Shown: positions 52,215-60,365 of the stretch, one piece after another
Numbering within the stretch: position 1 is the stretch's first letter
Layout: each line of letters starts with the position of its first letter
DNA from: Methyloversatilis sp.
GTDB lineage: Bacteria > Pseudomonadota > Gammaproteobacteria > Burkholderiales > Rhodocyclaceae
Assembly (NCBI GenBank): GCA_016791045.1
Contig: JAEUNO010000026.1
Location: forward strand, 1-64,000
Reading direction: 5' to 3'
DNA length: 64,000 bases
Notes under the pieces: generated by a model
The model's input: only the letters and a program-made list of their open reading frames with translations
The model's database searches: none
Told to the model about the DNA's origin: nothing
Translations under genes and position numbers: made by a program

Positions 52215-53129
52215 ATGGCCGGAAGAGCGCAGGAAGACGCCGGCAAGGCGCGCACGACAGGAGAATACTGGTCCGATACGGATGCGCTTCAGAGAAGCCA
52301 TCCGCAGTCAGGCAATCACAACGGCGGAGAGCTGGTGTTTCCGGCAGACGACTGGATGGGTGATCTTGCCCGTACCATCGAAGCCGAAATAATTCCGCGC
52401 CTCATGCTCGCGCACGGCGGCGCTGATCCGTCTGCACCACAGGTCGCCTGCGAAACGCGGGCGCCGTCCTCGCCGGAAGTGGTCGAGTTCGCGAATCTGG
52501 TTCTCGCGCAGGACGCGCGCGTCGCGCGCACGTGGGTGGAGGCGGTGCGCGCGCGAGGCGCGACGCCCGAAACGATTTTCCTTGAGTTGCTTGCGCCGGC
52601 CGCACGGCGACTCGGGGAATTGTGGGAAGCGGACCTGTGCGATTTCACGCAGGTCACGCTCGGTCTGTGGCGAATCCAGCAGGTGGTGCATGAGTTGGGG
52701 CCGAGCTTTCGCTCGGATGCCCCGTTCGCGCCGAATGGCCGCAGGGTGCTGCTGTCGGCGGCACCGGGTGACCAGCACACACTGGGTCTGTTGATGGTGG
52801 GCGAGTTTTTCCGCAACAGTGGCTGGGAGGTCTGTGCCGAAGCATCCGGCCGCAGCCTCGATCTGGTGCTGGCGGCGCAGAACGAGTGGTTCGACGTACT
52901 GGGTTTTTCAGTCGGCAGCGAAGCACGCCTCGAACCTCTGAAGCGGCTTATCGAGGCCGTGCGTCAGGCGTCACGCAATGGTGACCTGATCGTCATGGTG
53001 GGTGGCCCGATCTTTGTCGAACATCCGGACTGGGTGGTACTGGTGGGTGCGGACGCGACCGCGATTGACGCAAAAGACGCTGTGCGGCGCGCTGACGCCA
53101 TGGTGCCGCTGCGATGTACGCAGGGCTGA
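52215..53129 (+). CDS. aerR: AerR/PpaA-type cobalamin-binding antirepressor
   Basis: A 304-residue regulator with a MerR-associated/B12 helical segment (about residues 95-165) and a C-terminal B12-binding Rossmann fold. The family cobalamin-ligand motif is visible as PGDQHTLGLLMVGEFFRNSG near 180-200, with the His. In Rhodobacter, AerR binds cobalamin and modulates CrtJ/PpsR. AAAGGACGAGAG leads the ATG. It lies between the bchF operon and ppsR, as in other purple bacteria. Confidence 0.88.
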   Translation: MAGRAQEDAGKARTTGEYWSDTDALQRSHPQSGNHNGGELVFPADDWMGDLARTIEAEIIPRLMLAHGGADPSAPQVACETRAPSSPEVVEFANLVLAQDARVARTWVEAVRARGATPETIFLELLAPAARRLGELWEADLCDFTQVTLGLWRIQQVVHELGPSFRSDAPFAPNGRRVLLSAAPGDQHTLGLLMVGEFFRNSGWEVCAEASGRSLDLVLAAQNEWFDVLGFSVGSEARLEPLKRLIEAVRQASRNGDLIVMVGGPIFVEHPDWVVLVGADATAIDAKDAVRRADAMVPLRCTQG

Positions 53130-53214
53130 ACTGGTTTGACGAGGTGAACGATTGGGATCGGAGCAGGAGCGCAGTGAGTTTTCCAGAATCGACGGGAAGT
53201 GGGGGGCTGCCAAA

Positions 53215-54639
53215 GTGAAGCCGTTCGAATCGCCCCTTCTTTCTTTCGGAGGCGTCGATGCCAACTCCACAGCAAAACTCATCGCCGCGGCGTCCGATCT
53301 GGCGCTGGTGGTGGACAAGCAGGGCATCATTCGCGATGTAGCCTTCGGCAACGACGAACTGGTGCCCGATGGCTACGAGGGCTGGGTCGGCCGACGCTGG
53401 ACCGACATCGTGACGGTCGAAAGTCGCGCCAAGGTCGAGGCCTTGTTGATCGATGCTTCGGCCGAGGCCGCCCAGAAGTGGCGGCACGTGAATCATCCGG
53501 TGTCCGGCGGCATCGACATGCCGGTGCTCTACTCGGCCATCAAGGTCGGGCACGAAGGCAGGGTCATCGCGTTCGGCCGCGACCTGCGCTCGCTGTCGTC
53601 ACTGCAGCAGCGGCTGGTCGATGCGCAGCAGTCGATCGAACGTGACTACGCCAAGCTGCGCCAGCTGGAAACCCGCTATCGCCTGCTGTTCCAGATGACA
53701 TCGGAAGCGGTGCTCATCGTCGAGGCCGGCAGCCAGCGCATCATGGAAGCCAATCCGGCGGCGCTGCGCCTGCTCGGGCCGTCACCCAAGGCGCTGGTCG
53801 GGCGCACCTTTCCGGAAGGGTTCGACGAAGCCGGCATGCAGTCGGCACAGGATCTTCTGGCCAGCGTCAGGGCAGCCGGTCGCGCCGACGATGTACGCGT
53901 GCGGCTGGCCGACGACGGACGCGAGCTGCAGGTCGCCGCCTCTCTGGTCAGACAGGACAACGCCGCACTTTTCCTCGTGCGCCTCTCGCCGCGTGCCGTC
54001 GAGCAGACGAGCTCGGGTCTGCATCAGGCCCTGCTCGACGTGGTGGAGCATGTGCCGGACGGCTTTGTACTGACGGATGAGTCGGGACGCATCCTGACGG
54101 CCAACCATGCCTTTCTCGACCTTTCGCAACTGGCTTCGGTCGAGCAGGCGCGTGGCGAGCCGCTCGAGCGCTGGCTGGGCCGCCCCGGCGTGGATTTCAA
54201 GGTATTGATGGTCAATCTGCGTCAGCACGGTTCGGTCAGGCTTTTTTCCACCCTGGTACGCGGTGAGCACGGCTCGGATGTGGAAGTCGAAATTTCTGCG
54301 GTGTCGGTCCCGCACGGCGAAACGCCTTGTCTCGGCTTCACGGTGCGCGGCATCAGCCGGCGGATCGAGGCCGATCCCCGACTGGGTCGCGAACTGCCCA
54401 GGTCGGTCGAACAGCTGACCGGGCTGGTCGGCCGCGTATCGCTGAAGGAGCTGGTGCGCGAATCCACCGACCTGATCGAGAAGCTGTGCATCGAGGCGGC
54501 GCTCGAATTGACGCATGACAACCGTGCATCGGCAGCTGAAATGCTCGGCCTGAGCCGGCAAAGCCTGTACGTGAAACTGCGCCGTTACAGCATCGGCGAC
54601 CTCAACGCCGAGCATGAGGACATCGAAACCGAAGACTAG
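53215..54639 (+). CDS. ppsR: PpsR/CrtJ photosynthesis repressor
   Basis: A 474-residue repressor with an N-terminal PAS-like domain (LIAAASDLALVVDKQGIIRD), a Q-linker coiled coil (LQQRLVDAQQSIERDYAKLR), two more PAS domains and a C-terminal Fis-type HTH (HDNRASAAEMLGLSRQSLYVKLRRY). A Cys in LIEKLCIEAAL within the DNA-binding part could be redox-active, as in Rhodobacter. GTG 53215 matches family length. TTG 53152 has a good GAGG site and is an alternative adding 21 residues. Its boxes lie at the bchF and bchG promoters. Confidence 0.93.
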   Translation: MKPFESPLLSFGGVDANSTAKLIAAASDLALVVDKQGIIRDVAFGNDELVPDGYEGWVGRRWTDIVTVESRAKVEALLIDASAEAAQKWRHVNHPVSGGIDMPVLYSAIKVGHEGRVIAFGRDLRSLSSLQQRLVDAQQSIERDYAKLRQLETRYRLLFQMTSEAVLIVEAGSQRIMEANPAALRLLGPSPKALVGRTFPEGFDEAGMQSAQDLLASVRAAGRADDVRVRLADDGRELQVAASLVRQDNAALFLVRLSPRAVEQTSSGLHQALLDVVEHVPDGFVLTDESGRILTANHAFLDLSQLASVEQARGEPLERWLGRPGVDFKVLMVNLRQHGSVRLFSTLVRGEHGSDVEVEISAVSVPHGETPCLGFTVRGISRRIEADPRLGRELPRSVEQLTGLVGRVSLKELVRESTDLIEKLCIEAALELTHDNRASAAEMLGLSRQSLYVKLRRYSIGDLNAEHEDIETED

Positions 54640-54822
54640 CGCCGGTTCGCCTGTTCCCGTTTCAGTCGTGCCTCACGTCGCCCTCGAGTAACCCTCGGGG
54701 CGCGTGTCCGACACGCCAGATCGCTCCCGGCCTTGCCGCGATGACCCATCCTGGTTCTGCAAGTCAGCGTGAAGGGTGATGCGCGCGGCACATGGGGCGC
54801 ATTTCGATGTCGAAAAGCCATA

Positions 54823-54840
54823 AGTAAATCTAAGCTGACA
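54823..54840. promoter_or_regulatory. PpsR box 1 upstream of bchG
   Basis: AGTAAATCTAAGCTGACA fits TGT-N12-ACA with one mismatch. Six bases separate it from box 2. Confidence 0.55.
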
Positions 54841-54846
54841 CTGTAG

Positions 54847-54864
54847 TGTAAGTTTGACTTGACG
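54847..54864. promoter_or_regulatory. PpsR box 2 overlapping the bchG -35
   Basis: TGTAAGTTTGACTTGACG fits TGT-N12-ACA with one mismatch at the last base, the same departure as at the bchF box. Its right arm TTGACG is the -35 of the bchG promoter. Confidence 0.65.
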
Positions 54865-54887
54865 CATTGGGGCGTCGAGCCTACTGT
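54859..54887 (+). promoter_or_regulatory. bchG promoter, close to the start codon
   Basis: TTGACG (54859-54864), 17-base spacer, TACTGT (54882-54887). Transcription would begin at or next to the A of the ATG at 54894, so the messenger may be leaderless. Confidence 0.55.
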
Positions 54888-54893
54888 TACTGC

Positions 54894-55775
54894 ATGAGTC
54901 GTCCATCCCTTTCCGTAGTCGCCGAATTCCTCAAGCCCATCACCTGGTTTCCACCGATGTGGGCTTTCGGTTGCGGTGTCGTTGCATCCGGAATGCCCGC
55001 TTCCGAGCGCTGGCAGGTGGTCGTGATCGGCATCCTGCTGGCCGGGCCGCTGGTCTGCGCCACCAGTCAGGCGGTCAACGACTGGTTCGACCGCCACGTC
55101 GACGCCATCAACGAACCCAACCGTCCGATACCGTCCGGTCGCATGCCTGGCTACTGGGGGCTGTACATCGCCATCGGCTGGACCGTGCTGTCGTTGATGG
55201 TCGCCGCGACACTGGGTGTCTGGGGCTTCGGTGCCGCCGTGGTCGGCCTGTTGCTGGCCTGGGCCTACAGCGCGCCGCCGTTCCGCCTGAAGCAGAACGG
55301 CTGGTGGGGCAACACCGCCTGCGCCATCTGCTACGAGGGGCTGGCCTGGGTCACCGGTGCCGCCGTGATGGCGGGCGGCGCCATGCCGGACATGCGCAGT
55401 CTGCTGCTGGCCGGTCTGTACAGCGCGGGTGCGCACGGCATCATGACGCTGAACGATTTCAAATCGGTCGAAGGCGATACCCGCATGGGCATCGGTTCGC
55501 TGCCGGTCAAGCTCGGTGTGGTGAATGCCGGCCGGGTTGCTTGCCTGGTCATGGTAGTCCCGCAGCTGTTCGTCGTTGCCTTCCTGTCCCACTGGGGCGC
55601 CATGGGCCACGCGATGGTGGTCGGTCTGCTGCTGGCGATACAGGTCATGCTGATGGTGCGTCTGCTCGACAGCCCGCGCGAACTCGCCCCCTGGTACAAC
55701 GGAACCGGCATCACGCTGTACGTTGCCGGCATGCTGGTCAGCGCGTTTGCGCTGCGTGCGGTGGCGGAGGTCTGA
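54894..55775 (+). CDS. bchG: Bacteriochlorophyll synthase BchG
   Basis: A 293-residue UbiA-family prenyltransferase that esterifies bacteriochlorophyllide a with the isoprenoid tail. The first Asp-rich motif NDWFDRHVDAINEPNRPIPS and the second DFKSVEGDTRMG are present, with about eight membrane helices. The ATG at 54894 has no Shine-Dalgarno; homology begins right there (RPSLSVVAEFLKPITWFPPMW). First gene of bchG-pucC-like-bchP-tspO. Confidence 0.95.
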   Translation: MSRPSLSVVAEFLKPITWFPPMWAFGCGVVASGMPASERWQVVVIGILLAGPLVCATSQAVNDWFDRHVDAINEPNRPIPSGRMPGYWGLYIAIGWTVLSLMVAATLGVWGFGAAVVGLLLAWAYSAPPFRLKQNGWWGNTACAICYEGLAWVTGAAVMAGGAMPDMRSLLLAGLYSAGAHGIMTLNDFKSVEGDTRMGIGSLPVKLGVVNAGRVACLVMVVPQLFVVAFLSHWGAMGHAMVVGLLLAIQVMLMVRLLDSPRELAPWYNGTGITLYVAGMLVSAFALRAVAEV

Positions 55776-55776
55776 C

Positions 55777-57147
55777 ATGACCCAACTCGGCTGGCTCGGC
55801 ATCTTTCGTCTCGGTCTGGTGCAGACCGCACTCGGCGCCATCGTGGTGCTGACCACATCGACACTGAACCGCGTCATGGTGGTCGAACTGGCCCTGCCGG
55901 CGATGCTGCCGGGTGTGCTGGTCGCGCTGCACTACATGGTGCAGATGCTGCGTCCGCGCATGGGGCATGGATCCGACGTTGGCGGGCGGCGCACACCGTG
56001 GATCGTCGGCGGCATGGCAGTGCTCGCTGCGGGCGGCACGCTGGCTGCCATCGCAACGGCGTGGATGGAGACCGAACAGATAGCTGGCGTCGCGCTGGCT
56101 GTGTTCGCCTTTCTGCTGATCGGTGCCGGTGTCGGCTCGGCCGGCACGTCGCTGCTGGTGCTGCTTGCCAAGCGGGTCGATCCGACCCGTCGTGCCGCTG
56201 CGGCAACCGTGGTGTGGATGATGATGATCCTCGGTTTCGCACTGACGGCCGGCATCACCGGAAAACTGCTCGATCCCTTCAGCACGCTGCGACTGGTTCA
56301 GGTCGTCGCAGCCACTTCGCTGATCGCCTTCGTCGTTGCGCTGCTTGCGGTGCGTGGTGTCGAAGGAAGCCCGACTGCGCCTCGCGCCGCCGCCGATGTT
56401 GTGTCATCCAACCAGACCGCTGCACCGTCCCGAACCCCATTTCGCGCTGCGCTCGCCCAGGTCTGGGGTGAGTCGCAAGCGCGTCTTTTTACGATATTCG
56501 TATTCGTATCGATGCTCGCCTACAGCGCGCAGGATCTGATACTCGAGCCGTTCGCCGGCACGGTGTTCGGCTACACGCCGGGTGAATCCACCCAGCTGGC
56601 GGGGTTGCAGCACGGCGGCGTGTTCGCCGGCATGCTGCTGGTCGCCCTGATGGGCAGCGTGTTCGGCGGTCGCCAGATCGGCTCGCTGAAGGTATGGACC
56701 GTGGGCGGCTGCATCGCGTCGGCGCTTGCGCTGTTCGGTCTGGCGGCCGGCGGCTTCATGAGCGGCGACTGGCCGCTGCGCGAAACAGTGTTTGCGCTCG
56801 GTGTGGCCAATGGCGCCTTCGCCGTCGCCGCCATCGCTTCGATGATGAGCCTGGCCGGCGCCGGCGGTGCCGGTCGCGAGGGCGTACGCATGGGTCTGTG
56901 GGGGGCCGCGCAGGCGATCGCATTCGGTCTCGGCGGCTTCGCCGGCACGGTGGCGATCGACATCACGCGCGCCTTCATCGAATCCCCGGGTTTTGCCTAC
57001 GCACTGGTGTTTGCCTGCGAAGGCGTGCTGTTCGTCGTGTCTGCCGTCATGGCGCTGCGTATCGCCGGTGCGCCGGTGCCGCGTGCGGCGCGTGATCCTC
57101 TGGTGGCAGATCCGCCATTCATGTCCGGTATCGAAGGGAAGGCTTAG
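55777..57147 (+). CDS. PucC-family transporter (orf G115/bch2-like)
   Basis: A 456-residue, about 12-helix member of the PucC/BCH family, paralogous to LhaA. Shared marks are TLNRVMVVELALPAMLPG and SAQDLILEPFAGTVFGYTPGE. Genes of this type (bch2 or orf428) sit between bchG and bchP in purple bacteria and probably help load pigment. GGAGG precedes the ATG, one base after the bchG stop. Confidence 0.9.
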   Translation: MTQLGWLGIFRLGLVQTALGAIVVLTTSTLNRVMVVELALPAMLPGVLVALHYMVQMLRPRMGHGSDVGGRRTPWIVGGMAVLAAGGTLAAIATAWMETEQIAGVALAVFAFLLIGAGVGSAGTSLLVLLAKRVDPTRRAAAATVVWMMMILGFALTAGITGKLLDPFSTLRLVQVVAATSLIAFVVALLAVRGVEGSPTAPRAAADVVSSNQTAAPSRTPFRAALAQVWGESQARLFTIFVFVSMLAYSAQDLILEPFAGTVFGYTPGESTQLAGLQHGGVFAGMLLVALMGSVFGGRQIGSLKVWTVGGCIASALALFGLAAGGFMSGDWPLRETVFALGVANGAFAVAAIASMMSLAGAGGAGREGVRMGLWGAAQAIAFGLGGFAGTVAIDITRAFIESPGFAYALVFACEGVLFVVSAVMALRIAGAPVPRAARDPLVADPPFMSGIEGKA

Positions 57148-57149
57148 TC

Positions 57150-58334
57150 ATGGCAAGCATGGAAAGTTTTGACGTGGTGGTGGTGGGAGGCGGGCCTGCA
57201 GGTTCGACCGCAGCGACTGATCTGGCCCGTCTGGGTCATACCGTGCTGCTGCTCGATCGCGCCGGGCGCATCAAACCCTGTGGCGGGGCGATTCCGCCGC
57301 GTCTGATCGAGGAATTCGCGATTCCCGACGAGCAACTGGTCGCCAAGGCGCGATCGGCGCGGATGATTTCACCGTCCGGCCGCAAGGCCGACATGCCGAT
57401 CGAGGGCGGATTCGTCGGCATGGTCGATCGCGAGCAGTTCGACGAATACCTTCGCTGCCGGGCCAGTCTGGCCGGCGCGCATCGACGCACGGGGACCTTC
57501 GACCGGGTCGAGCGCGATGACGACGGCCGGGCCATCGTTCATTTCCGCAGCACCGAGGCGGAAGGCGGAACGGTGGGGGTGCGCGCCCGCGCCATCATCG
57601 GCGCCGACGGCGCATTGTCGGCTGTCGGACGCCAGTGCGTGCCCGGTGCCGACGAGGTGCCGTGCGTGTTTGCGTATCACGAAATCGTCCGCTCACCGAA
57701 GCAGGACTTCGACGGCAGTCGCTGCGACGTCTATTACCAGGGCCAGCTGTCGCCCGACTTTTACGGCTGGGTCTTCCCGCACGGTGACACGACCAGCATC
57801 GGCTCCGGTACGGCGACCAAGGGCTTTTCGATCCGCCAGGGCACCACCGCGTTGCGCGAGGCGGCCGGTCTGACCGGTGCCGAAACCATCCGCCGTGAAG
57901 GCGCTCCGATTCCGATGAAACCGCTGCGCAAGTGGGACAACGGGCGTGATGTCGTGCTCGCCGGCGATGCGGCGGGTGTGGTCGCGCCAGCGTCCGGCGA
58001 AGGACTGTATTACGCGATGACCGGTGGCCGGCTGGCGGCCGAGGCGGTCGACAGCTTTCTCGAAACAGGTGACGCGCGTGCGCTGGCAACGGCTCGCAAG
58101 CGCTTCATGAAGGCGCACGGCCGGGTGTTCATGATTCTCGGCATCATGCAGCGCTTCTGGTACGCCAGCGACAAGCGGCGCGAACGTTTCGTGAGCATCT
58201 GTCGCGATCCGGACGTGCAGCACCTGACATGGCAGGCCTACATGCACAAGAAGCTGGTCAAGGCGAAGCCGATGGCGCATGCGCGCATCTTCTTCAAGGA
58301 TCTGGCTCACCTCTGCGGCATCGTATCACCGTGA
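57150..58334 (+). CDS. bchP: Geranylgeranyl reductase BchP
   Basis: A 394-residue FAD enzyme reducing the geranylgeranyl tail to phytyl. The N-terminal motif is VVVVGGGPAGSTAATDLARLGH. RIKPCGGAIPPRLIEEF is a family mark, and DVVLAGDAAGVVAPASGEGLYYAMTGG lies near residue 270. It starts two bases after the PucC-like gene. Confidence 0.95.
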   Translation: MASMESFDVVVVGGGPAGSTAATDLARLGHTVLLLDRAGRIKPCGGAIPPRLIEEFAIPDEQLVAKARSARMISPSGRKADMPIEGGFVGMVDREQFDEYLRCRASLAGAHRRTGTFDRVERDDDGRAIVHFRSTEAEGGTVGVRARAIIGADGALSAVGRQCVPGADEVPCVFAYHEIVRSPKQDFDGSRCDVYYQGQLSPDFYGWVFPHGDTTSIGSGTATKGFSIRQGTTALREAAGLTGAETIRREGAPIPMKPLRKWDNGRDVVLAGDAAGVVAPASGEGLYYAMTGGRLAAEAVDSFLETGDARALATARKRFMKAHGRVFMILGIMQRFWYASDKRRERFVSICRDPDVQHLTWQAYMHKKLVKAKPMAHARIFFKDLAHLCGIVSP

Positions 58335-58828
58335 ACACGATTGCCGCCCCGCGCTGGCCGCCGGTGGTAGCGGCCGCTGTGGCGGCATTGCTGGTGGCCG
58401 GTCTGGGCGCTGCGGCGACCGATCTGAGCCCGTGGTACGAAGCCCTGCAGAAGCCCGCCTGGCAGCCGCCCGCGTGGCTGTTCGGTCCGGCCTGGACGCT
58501 GATCTTCGGACTTGCCGCGATGGCCGGCGTGCTCGGCTGGGTGCATGCGCCCGATGACCGTGCGCGGCGCCGGATGCTTTCCCTGTTTGCGCTCAATGGC
58601 GGGCTCAACGTGTTGTGGAGTGCGCTGTTCTTCCACTTCAGGCGGCCGGACTGGGCACTGTATGAAGTCGGCCTGCTCTGGCTGTCGGTGGCCTGTCTGG
58701 CGCTGCATCTGCGCGGGGCGTCGCGTAAAGCGGCCCGCCTTTTGTTGCCCTACCTCGCGTGGGTGGCCTTCGCAGCAGCACTCAACCTTGCAGTGGTCGA
58801 TCTCAATGCGCCATTCGCGGCACATTGA
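58331..58828 (+). CDS. tspO: TspO/MBR tryptophan-rich sensory protein
   Basis: A 165-residue, five-helix membrane protein with the TspO marks WYEALQKPAWQPPAWLFGPAW and ALNGGLNVLWSALFFHFRRPD. TspO binds porphyrins and in Rhodobacter lowers photosynthesis gene expression under oxygen. Here it starts at GTG 58331, overlapping the bchP stop (GTGA), so it is made with pigment-tail genes. Hydrophobic segments fill residues 9-160. Confidence 0.93.
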   Translation: MNTIAAPRWPPVVAAAVAALLVAGLGAAATDLSPWYEALQKPAWQPPAWLFGPAWTLIFGLAAMAGVLGWVHAPDDRARRRMLSLFALNGGLNVLWSALFFHFRRPDWALYEVGLLWLSVACLALHLRGASRKAARLLLPYLAWVAFAAALNLAVVDLNAPFAAH

Positions 58829-59143
58829 CCGGATCGACATCGATGTTTTCGATCATTCATGTACTTGGACATGTATTTTTTAATGAGTTACCGTAGCATG
58901 CGAGGATGTGGTGTGAAGAAGTAAGGGGCACCGACTTGTCGGACATGACATCAGGTCGTCAGCTCGGCTGCGCAATGAAGCGCGCCACCGGCGAAGGCAA
59001 CTGATGCGGTTTGCGGGTGTTTCCGTGCAGGCTTCTGCGACCCGTCAATGTGACATGCCGTGCCCCCCGGTAGGCGCCGGGTTTTGCAATTCAAGCAGGT
59101 TCGCACGCTGTGCTTTGCGACTGCGTTCATCCGGTTCCGTACC
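58829..59143. other. Intergenic region between tspO and the PpsR-like gene
   Basis: About 315 bases, no gene seen. Near 58858-58881 a short CATGT/ACATG stem is followed by TATTTTTT, a weak terminator for the bchG-tspO unit. No TGT-N12-ACA box and no clear promoter were found. Confidence 0.5.
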
Positions 59144-60334
59144 ATGAACAAGCTACCGAACGATCCGGGCGATCTGAGCGCATTCTCGGAGGTTGCCCCC
59201 GAACTGGCCGACATGCTGGTGTCGGTCACCAGTGACATTGCTCTCGTGCTCGACGACAAGGGCTTCATCCGCAGCGTGGCGCTGGGGGGTGCGGAACCCG
59301 TCAGCGCGACCGCCAGCGAGTGGCTCGGCCGCCAACTGGTCGATACGGTGACGCGCGATACCCGTCGCAAGGTCGAAGAACTGCTGCGCGAAGCCAATGT
59401 GGCAGGCGTATCGCGCACACGTCACATCAATCATCCTTCCGCTGCCGGTGCAGACATTCCGGTTGCGTACACGGCTGTGCGGCTCGGCCAGTCCGGTCCG
59501 CTGCTGGTCGCCGGGCGCGACCTGCGCGCGGTATCGGTCATGCAGCAGCGTCTGGTCGACGCGCAGCAGTCGATGGAGCGCGACTACTGGCGCATGCGCC
59601 AGGCGGAAACACGCTATCGACTGCTGTTCCAGATCGCCACCGACGCGGTCCTGATCATCGACGCCGACACCTTGCACGTGATCGACGCCAACCGCGCTGC
59701 GGCGCGCATGTTCGGATGTTCGGTGCAGGACATGCCGGGTCGCCAGGCCACCGATGGCGTCGCGCCGGCTTCGCTCGGGACGCTGGAAGAACTGCTCGGA
59801 ACGGTGCGTGTGTCGGGGCGTCCGGGCGAGGCCCACGTCACCCTGTCGGGACTCGGGGGTGCCATCCACGTATGGGTATCGCCGCTGCGCGGTGAAGGAC
59901 AGAGCCTGCTGCTTCTGCGTGCCACACCTGATGGCAGTTCGCCGCTGACCGCGCCCGACGACCCGTTGCTGCCCGAACTGATGCGTCTGACCCCTGACGC
60001 CATCGTGTTCACCAACGAACAGGGCATGTTGCTGAGCATGAACGCTGCGTTTGCCGAACTGGTGAAGATTTCGGCCGAGAAGGGTGTCCAGGGCCGTTCC
60101 CTCGGCGATTGGCTGGAACGCGACGGCGGTGGATTCACGAATCTTCTCGCCAGTGTGTGTCGCTCAGGCGTAAAACGCATGGGTGCGCGCCTGTGGGACG
60201 AGAAGGGCATGTCCACGGATATTGAACTGTCGGCCGTATTGATCCATAACGGAGATTCGAACAGTATCGGTTTCATCATTCGCGCGGTGCAGCCGCGCGG
60301 TCCGGGTGCGCCGCACCCGGGCAGCGTGCACTGA
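59144..60334 (+). CDS. PpsR paralogue lacking the helix-turn-helix
   Basis: A 396-residue protein matching PpsR along its whole length. It has an N-domain (TSDIALVLDDKGFIRSVA), the Q-linker (MQQRLVDAQQSMERDYWRMR, about 137-156) and two PAS domains. It stops where PpsR continues into its Fis-type HTH, ending RAVQPRGPGAPHPGSVH. The ORF ends with a normal TGA and no HTH sequence is seen in any frame before the next gene 31 bases on. It cannot bind DNA by itself and may pair with PpsR. The start lacks a clear ribosome site. Confidence 0.85.
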   Translation: MNKLPNDPGDLSAFSEVAPELADMLVSVTSDIALVLDDKGFIRSVALGGAEPVSATASEWLGRQLVDTVTRDTRRKVEELLREANVAGVSRTRHINHPSAAGADIPVAYTAVRLGQSGPLLVAGRDLRAVSVMQQRLVDAQQSMERDYWRMRQAETRYRLLFQIATDAVLIIDADTLHVIDANRAAARMFGCSVQDMPGRQATDGVAPASLGTLEELLGTVRVSGRPGEAHVTLSGLGGAIHVWVSPLRGEGQSLLLLRATPDGSSPLTAPDDPLLPELMRLTPDAIVFTNEQGMLLSMNAAFAELVKISAEKGVQGRSLGDWLERDGGGFTNLLASVCRSGVKRMGARLWDEKGMSTDIELSAVLIHNGDSNSIGFIIRAVQPRGPGAPHPGSVH

Positions 60335-60365
60335 ACACCGCACAGCCCGCGGTGGCGGGAGATCA

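Noticed and set aside
58858..58881. Rho-independent terminator after tspO
   Set aside because: The stem is only five base pairs; too weak to list as a feature, though the T-run is suggestive.
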